Source: a virus
IMG/VR virus record: IMGVR_UViG_3300027746_000069
Coordinates: 1-30,647 of that record
Reading direction: 5' to 3' (one strand)
DNA: 30,647 nucleotides
How positions within the stretch are numbered: position 1 is the stretch's first letter; the number at the start of each line of letters is the position of its first letter. The position numbers were made by a program, and so were the translations under genes. The notes beneath the pieces are model-generated. The model was not told the DNA's origin and did not search any database. It saw nothing but the letters and a program-made list of their open reading frames with translations. Below are positions 6,612 to 15,700 of this stretch, in pieces.

Positions 6612-8666
6612 ATGGCTAACGCTCGTTTACAAATCTCTGACCTTGATTTTGACCAAATCAAAACAAACTTAAAAACATATTTAAAACAACAATCTCAATT
6701 TCAAGATTATGATTTTGATGGTGCTGGATTAAATATTCTTTTAGATATTCTTGCTTATAATACCCACTACAATTCATACTACTTGAACATGGTGGCTAAT
6801 GAAGCATTTTTAGATACTGCTTTATTAAGGGATTCGGTTGTTTCTCATGCCAAAACTTTAGGTTATATTCCTTTTTCCGTTACTGCACCACGAGCTATTG
6901 TTAATGTAACTGTGAATAGTGGAACAACAACACCTGAAACATTGACTATTCCAAAAGGATTTACATTTAGTTCAAATTTAATTGATAGCCTTTCGTATAA
7001 TTTTGTTGTATTAGAAGAATCCACAGTAACAAAATCCAACACTTCTTTTTTCTTTGAAAACTTGGACATCTATGAAGGTTCATTGGTAAGTTATGTTTTT
7101 AACTATACTGAAAACTCTAATCCAAAATCTATATTTGTTTTGCCTGATAACAATATTGACACCACAACAATTTCTGTATCAGTATCACCAAATGTTGGAA
7201 ACACATCAACACAAGTCTATAATCAAGTAACGGATATATTGGATATTACTTCAACATCTGAGGTTTATTTTTTACAAGAAAGTAAAAACGGAAACTATGA
7301 GATTTATTTTGGCGATGGAGTAGTTGGCAAAGCACTCAATGATGGTGCAGTTGTTACTGTAACATATTTGGTTACCAATGGTGTTGCTGCCAATCAAACG
7401 GACGGTTTTATTGCTGCCGCTTCAATTGGTGCTTATTCTGATATTGTTATTGATGTTGTTGACGTGGCATCTGGTGGTGCAACTCGTGAAACAGTTGATT
7501 CAATTAAATATTCCGCTGCAGCTCAATACGCAACACAAAATCGTTTAGTTACAGTTAAAGATTATGAATCATATATTAAAAGTAAATACCCAAGTGTAGA
7601 TTCTTTATCTGTTTGGGGTGGCGAAACTGAAACACCAAAAGTATTTGGTAAAGTTTATATTGCATTAAAACCAAAAGCCAATTATTACATTTCTGAAACT
7701 GAAAAACAAAGAATTATTGATGAGATTATTAGTCCAAAATCTATTGTATCTGTTAATGCAGAGATTCGTGACCCACAATATTTGTATTTAATTATTGAAA
7801 GTAGAGTTCAATATGACCCAAAGAAAACTTCTTTGGATGAAGGCAGCATTAAAACAAATATTCGCCAAGCAATTTTAGATTATCGTGATATTAATTTGAA
7901 TAAATTTGCTGGTACATTTGTGCTTTCAAAATTGCAAGATGCAATTGATTCAACCAATGGCGATTCAATCATAGGTTCGGAGAGTGTTGTTCGTGTTCAA
8001 CGCCGTTTTCAACCTCAATTAAATGAATCTGTAAGTTATACAATTAAATATAATGTTCCTATTCATCGTGGTACATTAATAAATAAATTAACTTCAACTC
8101 AATTTACAGTATTTGATGTTACTGGAGTAGTAAGAACAGCACAGCTTGAAGAAATTCCACAATCTTTTACTGGTATATCTTCAATTCAAATTACAAATCC
8201 TGGAACAGGATATACAACCACACCAACCATTACAATTAATGGTGACGGAACAAACGCAACAGCAGAAGCCGTAATTGTTAATGGTAGAATTCAAACAATT
8301 AACATTACTAATCGTGGTACGGACTATACTCGTGCTACAATTTCTATTACTGGTGGTAATGGATATGGTGCAGAAGCTGTTGCTGTAATTGATGGTAAAA
8401 CAGGAACACTCAGAACAGTTTACTACGACAGTTTAGCTCAAAGACAAATTATTAATTCTAATGCAGGCACTATTGATTATGACAATGGTATTTTAACAAT
8501 TAATAATATTCGTTTTTTAACTGTTGATTCAGACGATGGGTTAATTCGTATAACTATTGAAGCAGAAAAAGGAATCATTGAATCAACAAGAGATACAATT
8601 CTTACAATTGATGAAACTGATCCAATAGCAATTTCAACAATATTAGAAAAGAAATTTAATTTATAA
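6612..8666 (+). CDS. 6: Baseplate wedge protein gp6 (baseplate J-like)
   Basis: A 684-aa protein, close to T4 gp6 (660 aa). The N-terminus (DFDQIKTNLKTYLKQQSQFQ, then GAGLNILLDILAYNTHYNSY and NEAFLDTALLRDSVVSHAKT) is strongly gp6-like, and the middle (GAEARETVDSIK-type pattern at GGATRETVDSIKYSAAAQYA, then NRLVTVKDYESYI) is the baseplate J core. In T4, gp6 dimers make the inner ring that holds the wedges together and rearranges on contraction. Residues about 525-600 carry two 'GxGY' modules (NPGTGYTTTPTI and NRGTDYTRATISITGG) near the C-terminus; similar modules occur in the next three wedge proteins. The stop overlaps the next start (TAATGG). Confidence 0.95.
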   Translation: MANARLQISDLDFDQIKTNLKTYLKQQSQFQDYDFDGAGLNILLDILAYNTHYNSYYLNMVANEAFLDTALLRDSVVSHAKTLGYIPFSVTAPRAIVNVTVNSGTTTPETLTIPKGFTFSSNLIDSLSYNFVVLEESTVTKSNTSFFFENLDIYEGSLVSYVFNYTENSNPKSIFVLPDNNIDTTTISVSVSPNVGNTSTQVYNQVTDILDITSTSEVYFLQESKNGNYEIYFGDGVVGKALNDGAVVTVTYLVTNGVAANQTDGFIAAASIGAYSDIVIDVVDVASGGATRETVDSIKYSAAAQYATQNRLVTVKDYESYIKSKYPSVDSLSVWGGETETPKVFGKVYIALKPKANYYISETEKQRIIDEIISPKSIVSVNAEIRDPQYLYLIIESRVQYDPKKTSLDEGSIKTNIRQAILDYRDINLNKFAGTFVLSKLQDAIDSTNGDSIIGSESVVRVQRRFQPQLNESVSYTIKYNVPIHRGTLINKLTSTQFTVFDVTGVVRTAQLEEIPQSFTGISSIQITNPGTGYTTTPTITINGDGTNATAEAVIVNGRIQTINITNRGTDYTRATISITGGNGYGAEAVAVIDGKTGTLRTVYYDSLAQRQIINSNAGTIDYDNGILTINNIRFLTVDSDDGLIRITIEAEKGIIESTRDTILTIDETDPIAISTILEKKFNL

Positions 8667-11170
8667 TGGCTGACCAAAAAACATCGTTACTGATTAATCG
8701 TCAGGTACCGGAGTTTGTTCGTGAAGAACATCCTAATTTTATTGCTTTTTTAGAAGCATATTATGAATTTTTGGAAAATAAACAAGGCACAAAAAAGAAT
8801 GATTTAGTAACTAAATCAAAAGACCTTCGTTATGTTTCTGATGTTGATGCTTCCATAGCAGAGTTTGAAAATAACTTTTTCAATACTTACGGCAACTTAA
8901 TTCCTCGTAATGTTGAAGTAGATAAAGCATTTTTAATTAAAAACATTTTGCCATTATATTTGGCAAAAGGTAGTGATAAATCATTTCAACTTTTATTCAG
9001 ACTTCTATTCAATGAAGAAGTAGAAATTGTTAAACCAAATCAAAGCGTTTTGCGAGCTTCTGATGGTAAATGGTTAATTGAAAATGCATTTAGAACCGAA
9101 CAAGGTGTGTATAGTGTATATACAGGAAATGGTTCAAATACCACATTTAAGTTAGCACAAATTGTTTCTGCTAGTAACATTTCTGTTTACATTAACAATG
9201 TCTTACAAACTTCTGGTTTTAATATTCGTAGAGAAACTAGAAAGTTAATATTCAATACTGCACCGGCAAACAACTCTGTAATTGAAGTTTTGTATAGTGA
9301 TTTTGATTTTGATTTATTGTCAAACAGAAAAATAACAGGTACTGTATCTGGTGCTACTGCTCTTATTGAAAGAACAGCTCAAAAAACTGTTAATGCTATT
9401 CCAATTTTTGAATTGTATATTAATACAAAAACTTTACTTGGAACTTTTGAAAATGGCGAAACTGCTACATTAGACATTATTGATCCTGACGATAACACTC
9501 TTATTACTATTAGAGTTCACGGGTTATCCATTCTTCGTAATATCTACATTATAGATGGCGGTGCTAGTTATAATGTTGGTGATCCAGTTATTATTTCTGG
9601 TGGTGAAGCAACACGAGATGCTCAAGCTGTTGTTTCTGAAGTATTTTCTGGATTCATTAATCAAATTAGAGTTTTAGCTGGTGGTGCAGGATTCAAAACC
9701 GGTTCTAATGTTTATGTAATTGGTACAGGTTCTGGTTCATTAAGTATGGCTATTGATTCTGTTGATGTTTCTGGTCAAAATACTTCTAACTTTTTTGTTG
9801 TAAATACAGATAGAATTGCTGATTATGGAAGCATTGCAATTAATGCTGCTAACTATGGATTTAATGCTTCAGTTGTTGCTGAAAATGTTAATTCAAAAAT
9901 TGTTGATTGTTTAGTTTTTGAAAATGTTACAAGTATTGGTGCAATTACCAATGTGGCAATTTTATTTGCAAATGCAACTTTTTCTAGTGTTCCAACATTA
10001 GATGCTGATTCAGCTCCATTCTTAGCTAATGGAACAACACATCAAGTTTTAAGTTCTCATTCTTTAGGTCGAATTAGAATTAATAGTGGTGGATTAAATT
10101 ATCAAATTGGTGATGAGTTAATATTTGCAGAAACACAACCAATGGCCATTGGCGTTGGTGCGGCCGCAGCGGTAACCAACATATCATCAACAGGTGCTAT
10201 CACTAAGGTTGAATTACAACCATCAAGAATTACTGGTACTGCAAATACTTTTGCTAACATTAATGTAACAGTTATTGGAACAGGAACATTATTTCAAGAT
10301 GAGTTGCGTGTTGGCGACCGCATTATGATTAATAATGAATCTCGTTATATTAATGCAATCAGTTCAAATACATCATTAAATGTTAATGCAAACTTTGTGT
10401 ATGCAACCACAAGTAAAAAGATTGGTAAATATGATGAGTATCCAATTGGCGGACAAAATTATAGTCAGACACACCCTCCAACAGTAACGGTATTATCTGC
10501 AACAGGTTCATCTGCTAATTTGTCCACAATAGCGTTAATGGGAGATGGTGAGAATCTATTTGCAACCGCAGACCAAGATCCTGGTGCAATTACAAAGATT
10601 CGTATTATTGATGCTGGTTCTGGTTATGTGTTTCCGCCACAAATTGATTTAACACAGTCTGGTGATGGAACAGCTTTAGCTAATTCAGCTATTGAACCAA
10701 GTTATGTTACATTCCCTGGCCGTTGGACAACATCTGATTCTATTCTGTCAACCACAGAAAGAGTTATTCAAGGTCGTGAATACTTTGTTGACTATTCTTA
10801 TGTGTTATCTTCACAGGTTGAATTTACTAAGTTCAAAGATGTGTTCAAATCTCTAGTTCATCCAGCTGGGTTTATTGAATATGCACAATATAATATTAAT
10901 GAAATTGTTTCTGCCAATAATGTTAGCCGTAGTAACATTACAGTTGCCAATACAATTTCTGGAACGGTCAATGTAAATAGCAGCATCTATATAACTGGTA
11001 CAAACACTAAGTTTAATGTTGTAAACAATAAAGTTATAACAATTGGTTCTCAGATTGCGGTTAACTCTGAAATTAGATACATTAATGCTATTTACAGCAA
11101 TGGAACAATGACAGTCAACACGGCATTTACAATCACTTCAAACAATGAAACTCTTGTAATTGTTACATAA
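8666..11170 (+). CDS. 7: Baseplate wedge protein, gp7-like
   Basis: An 834-aa protein. The N-terminus (INRQVPEFVREEHPNFIAFL, EAYYEFLE, then LIPRNVEVDKAFLIKNILPL, YLAKGSDKSFQLLFRLLFNE) is the pattern of the gp7-position wedge protein of marine T4-like phages; T4 gp7 is 1032 aa. Residues about 150-215 form a TGNGSNTTFKL...INNVLQ...NTAPANN module also found in fibre genes of this window. Several 'GxGY'-type elements follow (about 297, 339, 473, 649). Two related beta repeats end the protein's variable parts (about 520-585 and 770-834, both with RYINAI). A conserved segment at about 675-740 (YVTFPGRWTTSDSILSTTER, then FKDVFKSLVHPAGF) is typical. Gene number is by synteny between gp6 and gp8. Confidence 0.82.
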   Translation: MADQKTSLLINRQVPEFVREEHPNFIAFLEAYYEFLENKQGTKKNDLVTKSKDLRYVSDVDASIAEFENNFFNTYGNLIPRNVEVDKAFLIKNILPLYLAKGSDKSFQLLFRLLFNEEVEIVKPNQSVLRASDGKWLIENAFRTEQGVYSVYTGNGSNTTFKLAQIVSASNISVYINNVLQTSGFNIRRETRKLIFNTAPANNSVIEVLYSDFDFDLLSNRKITGTVSGATALIERTAQKTVNAIPIFELYINTKTLLGTFENGETATLDIIDPDDNTLITIRVHGLSILRNIYIIDGGASYNVGDPVIISGGEATRDAQAVVSEVFSGFINQIRVLAGGAGFKTGSNVYVIGTGSGSLSMAIDSVDVSGQNTSNFFVVNTDRIADYGSIAINAANYGFNASVVAENVNSKIVDCLVFENVTSIGAITNVAILFANATFSSVPTLDADSAPFLANGTTHQVLSSHSLGRIRINSGGLNYQIGDELIFAETQPMAIGVGAAAAVTNISSTGAITKVELQPSRITGTANTFANINVTVIGTGTLFQDELRVGDRIMINNESRYINAISSNTSLNVNANFVYATTSKKIGKYDEYPIGGQNYSQTHPPTVTVLSATGSSANLSTIALMGDGENLFATADQDPGAITKIRIIDAGSGYVFPPQIDLTQSGDGTALANSAIEPSYVTFPGRWTTSDSILSTTERVIQGREYFVDYSYVLSSQVEFTKFKDVFKSLVHPAGFIEYAQYNINEIVSANNVSRSNITVANTISGTVNVNSSIYITGTNTKFNVVNNKVITIGSQIAVNSEIRYINAIYSNGTMTVNTAFTITSNNETLVIVT

Positions 11171-11173
11171 ATA
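11166..11173 (+). promoter_or_regulatory. Late-promoter-like octamer CATAAATA before gp8
   Basis: CATAAATA overlaps the gp7 TAA stop and lies 12 bases before the gp8 ATG. T4-like geometry would give a leader of only about seven bases, with no Shine-Dalgarno. One mismatch from TATAAATA. Confidence 0.4.
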
Positions 11174-11185
11174 GAATACTAAACC

Positions 11186-12742
11186 ATGGCAACTTTTTAT
11201 ACTTCCAAAAAACTTTCGTTTAATAACGCAGAACAATTCAAAGAATCGTTCTATGAGCCAGAGCCAGCTACAGTTGGTTATGTGACCATTGGTAACCATG
11301 TTCCGTATGCAAACGAATCTTCTCCAAACTCCATAGTTGATTCTGTATCAGACGAGAAATCTGTATGGGACAATATGTATGCCGCCAAAAAGATTACAGG
11401 CAACGATGTTGAGTTGGTTATTCCTCGTGTTAATTGGACATCCAGCACAAAATACAAACAATACGATGACAAGATTTCTGTTGACGATTTGCTAACTGGC
11501 AATACGACAATAAATGTGAAACCAATGTATGTTCTTACATCTTCACGGAATGTCTATAAGTGCCTATCTAATAATTCTTCTGCCAATTCTACGGTTGAAC
11601 CATCTGGTGACTTTACAACGGCTAACGGAACAATCTCTACTGCCGATGGATACATCTGGAAGTACCTGTATAATGTTAAACCTACCAATAGGTTTTTAAC
11701 AACAGATTGGATTCCTGCACCAATATCAACAAATAAACTGGACTATAATGTAAGTCAGACCAGTCCGATTGATGGTGAAGTAACCACAATTGTTGTAACA
11801 AATCGTGGAACAGGTTATGCTCACCCAACAATTAACGCTTCTGCATTTGGAACAGGCGTAACCACAATTACTCTTGCTAATACCACAAATGTGGCTGCCA
11901 ATATGATTGTTACTGGAACAGGTATTGCGACTGGAACATTAGTAACGGCTGTCAATTCGGTTACAAGTATTATTACAATAGATACTGCAACAAGCGCCAA
12001 CGGTGGCGGAACAACAGCAAATGCTTTGAGTTTTTTAACAAAAATTTATATTCAAGGTGATGGCGCAAGTCTTGAAGCCTCCGCTAATCTTTTTGCTAAT
12101 GGTGCGGTTTCTAAAATTACTGTTGATGTAACTGGCACAGGATATTCTTATGCCAATGCCACAATCTATGGCTCTGGCACAGGTGCAAATACTCGTGTGA
12201 TTTTGCCACCAAAGTTTGGCCATGGATTTAACTCAGCAAAAGAATTAGACGCAACAAATGTGATGATATCAGAGAGAATTGGTTCAATTGATTCAACAGA
12301 AAATGGATTAATTTCTACTTCTACATCATTCCGACAGTATGGACTTCTAAGGGATCCGTATAAATATGGCAATACTTCACCAGTAATTAGTTCAAATGCT
12401 AATACTGTTATTTCACAGACCACAAACATAACTCTAATTGCTGGTACAAATTTTGAGTTAAATGAGTTTGTCTATCAAGGCGCTGCTGCTAATAGTGCCT
12501 ATTTTTATGGTTTTGTGAACTCACAGACAGCAAATGAAGTTAGATTGACTAAAGTTAGAGGAACAATTACAGTAGGTGGATTATTGATTGGTGCAAATTC
12601 GGGTGTCAATAGAACTGTTGTAAAATTGACCAATCCTGAATTTCAACCATACACTGGTGATGTATTGTATACTGAAAATATTCAACAAGTTACACGAGCA
12701 GATGGACAAGCTGAAAATGTCAAGTTTGTTATTAGATTCTAA
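11186..12742 (+). CDS. 8: Baseplate wedge protein gp8
   Basis: A 518-aa protein. Residues 1-190 match gp8 of marine T4-like phages: FYTSKKLSFNNAEQFKESFY, VWDNMYAAKKITGNDVELVI, PRVNWTSSTKYKQYDD, PMYVLTSSRNVYKCL, then TADGYIWKYLYNVKPTNRFL. The C-terminal part resumes this character (FGHGFNSAKELDATNVMISE and SFRQYGLLRDPYKYG). T4 gp8 is only 334 aa; the extra length lies mainly at about residues 200-340, where two 'GTGY' elements (NRGTGYAHPTI; GTGYSYANATIYGSGTG) flank a GTGIATGT beta segment. In T4, gp8 dimers bind gp7 and gp10 in the outer wedge. Confidence 0.93.
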   Translation: MATFYTSKKLSFNNAEQFKESFYEPEPATVGYVTIGNHVPYANESSPNSIVDSVSDEKSVWDNMYAAKKITGNDVELVIPRVNWTSSTKYKQYDDKISVDDLLTGNTTINVKPMYVLTSSRNVYKCLSNNSSANSTVEPSGDFTTANGTISTADGYIWKYLYNVKPTNRFLTTDWIPAPISTNKLDYNVSQTSPIDGEVTTIVVTNRGTGYAHPTINASAFGTGVTTITLANTTNVAANMIVTGTGIATGTLVTAVNSVTSIITIDTATSANGGGTTANALSFLTKIYIQGDGASLEASANLFANGAVSKITVDVTGTGYSYANATIYGSGTGANTRVILPPKFGHGFNSAKELDATNVMISERIGSIDSTENGLISTSTSFRQYGLLRDPYKYGNTSPVISSNANTVISQTTNITLIAGTNFELNEFVYQGAAANSAYFYGFVNSQTANEVRLTKVRGTITVGGLLIGANSGVNRTVVKLTNPEFQPYTGDVLYTENIQQVTRADGQAENVKFVIRF

Positions 12743-12754
12743 GGAAAATAGTTA

Positions 12755-15700
12755 ATGTCGTTAAATACCAATTTTAATGTCAATCCATATTATGATGATT
12801 TTGACGAAGATAAAAAGTTTCTTCGGATATTATTTAAGCCTGGTTTTGCTGTTCAAGCTCGTGAATTAACACAATCTCAAACTCTTTTACAAAAACAAGT
12901 TGAGCGTTTTGGCGAACACGTTTTCAAAAACGGTTCTGTCGTTTCTGGTGGTCAACTGTTCATCCATGATTCCACATATTTAAATGTGGTCACAGATTAT
13001 GCTGGTACAGCGGTTAATATTAACAATTTTAACGGCAAAACAATTACCAATTTGGCAGGAACAAAAACTGGTCAAGTTGTGGTTGTTTATGATGCTGATG
13101 CTGGTACTGGTGATCCAAAAACAATCTATGTAAAACAAATTTCAGGAACAGCTTTTGCTGCTGGTGATACAATTACCACAGTTGAAGCTGCTCCAGTTTT
13201 TGCTAATGTTTCAACAGGTGGTGTTGGAACTGGCAAAACATTTTCTGTAAGTGATGGTGTTTATTTTTATGATGGTTTTTTCATTAAAAACAGTTCTCAA
13301 ACAATAGCACTCAGTAAATATAATACATCTGCCAATGCAAGAATTGGTTTTGAAATTACAGAATCTATTGTTGAATATACACAAGATACTTCTTTGTTGG
13401 ATCCAGCACAAGATGCTTCTAACTTTCAAGCTCCAGGTGCCGACCGATTTAAGATTGAACTAATTCTTTCTAGCAGAACGCTTGATTCTACCGATGACAC
13501 GCAATTTATTGAGTTAGCTAGAACTGTAAATGGAACTCTATCTTACGCATTAATTTATCCACAATATGCTGTGTTAGAAGATACTTTAGCACGCAGAACA
13601 TATGATGAATCTGGTAACTATACTGTTCGACCATTCAAACTTGCATTAGAAACAAGTGCAGCTAATACTGCAAAGGCTAACGTCATTCTATCGCCAGGTA
13701 AAGCATATGTTTATGGTTATGAATTTGAAACCATTGCACCAACAACAATTACATTTGATAAACCAAGAACAACCGATTCAGTAAATAATAAACGACTGAC
13801 TGCTGACTATGGTTATTATGTGTATTCAAATACACATTTTGGTTCTTTACCAATTAACAGTTTACAAACAGTAGATTTACATTGTGTATCAAATAGCACA
13901 ATCAATGTGGCAACTGCTGGTACAATTACTAATACTAAGATTGGTACAGCTCGTGTTAAATCTATTGCATTTGATTCTGCATCCAATACACAAAATTCTT
14001 CAACATATACCTATCGCACATACTTGTTTGATGTGAATGTTGGTTCTATTACAGGTGGTAATGTAGTTGTTTTAGGAACAAATACAGGTTATGTTCAGAT
14101 TGCAAATAGTATAACTGGTTCACAATTATATTCTACTGCTAATACCGCTTATGTTGGTGCCAAGTTTAGAGTTATTGCTGGTCCTGGTGTTGGTGAAACA
14201 CCAAAAACAATTACCAATTACAATGGTGCAACTCAGACAATTCAACTTTCTGAGCCTTTCATTACTACACCAAATTCATTATCTAATTGGTCTATTGACT
14301 TTGAAGTTAATGATGTTAAGTCATTATCAATAGTTAGCGGTACAACTCGTCTTGCCGCAGCTGATATTGATACTTCATCTAAAGATCCAGCTTCAACGTA
14401 TAACGACACATTTATTTCAGATAGCAACCTTGAGCCATTATTGTTTAATCTTGGCCAAAACTATATTGCACAAAATACAATTGCTGATTTTTCATACTCG
14501 TATAAGCGTCTGTATGCATCTCAGTCATTCTCATCTTCAGATTCTCCAGCATTAACTGTTGGTACTGGTGAAACAATTTCTGCTGCTACAAGTTCTTCTG
14601 CTAAGGCTGAGAATTATCAAATTGTTGTAACAACTGCCGGCACATCACCATATACTGTTGGCCAAATTATTCCTGCTAACTTGTATACCGTAGATACAGG
14701 AACTCGTAAAATTACGGTTACTTCTGGTAACAACATGGTTGCAAATATTACTGCAACTATTGATTCAAGTAATCCTGGTTCAAAAGGCAAAACATATGTT
14801 GCTGCCAATGCTACTGTGCAAACATCTGGCGGCACAAGTATTTTTGCAAATAATGGAGTAATTCTTTATACTGCAAATGGTCAAGTTCATATTATGGCCA
14901 ACACAGTTTATAAAACTCCAGGTACAGTTCAATCATTATTTGTTCCTGATGTTATTGAATTGGTTTCTGTTTTAGATTTTAATAACACTTTAATTACTGT
15001 TGCTAACTCAACAACTGCAACAGATGTTACATCACGCTACACTTTAGATAGCGGCCAAAGAGATTCACTTTATGACCATTCATCTATCAGATTAAAAGCT
15101 GGTTCAGCTGCACCTACTGGTCCGTTAGTTGTTAAGTTTAATCGTTTCAGCTCATCTGGTGCAGGATTTTTTACCGTAGATTCGTATGTTGGATATAGTT
15201 ACGGAAGTATTCCTACTTATACTTCTAAGGCAACAGGACAAGTTTATGAATTAAGGGATTGCCTTGATTACAGACCAGTTAGGTCAGTACCAACAACACC
15301 AGCAACAGCAAACACCGTCAGCTTTGATGTTGATTCAACCACGACTGGTCCTAAGATTCCAGAGAATGGTTCCGACATACTTTTAGACTATCAATATTAT
15401 CTACCAAGAACGGACAAAGTAATATTGAATAAGAATCGTACCTTTGAAGTTCTCCAAGGCAACCCATCGTTAACTCCTGTTCAGCCAAACGATAAAGATG
15501 GTGCGATGACAATGTATATTCTTCGTGAGCCTGCCTATGTTGCCAACACATCTGATATTGATGTTGAATATGTTGATAACAAACGCTATACAATGCGTGA
15601 TATTGGTAACCTTGACAAACGGATTGGCAACTTAGAATACTATACTTCGCTTTCTTTGCTTGAACAAAATGCATTGAACAAACAAGATTTGACTATTTTG

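Noticed and set aside
8075-8095. AATAAATA inside gp6 as a promoter
   Set aside because: It lies deep in the coding sequence of gp6 with no gene start nearby; such matches are expected in AT-rich DNA.
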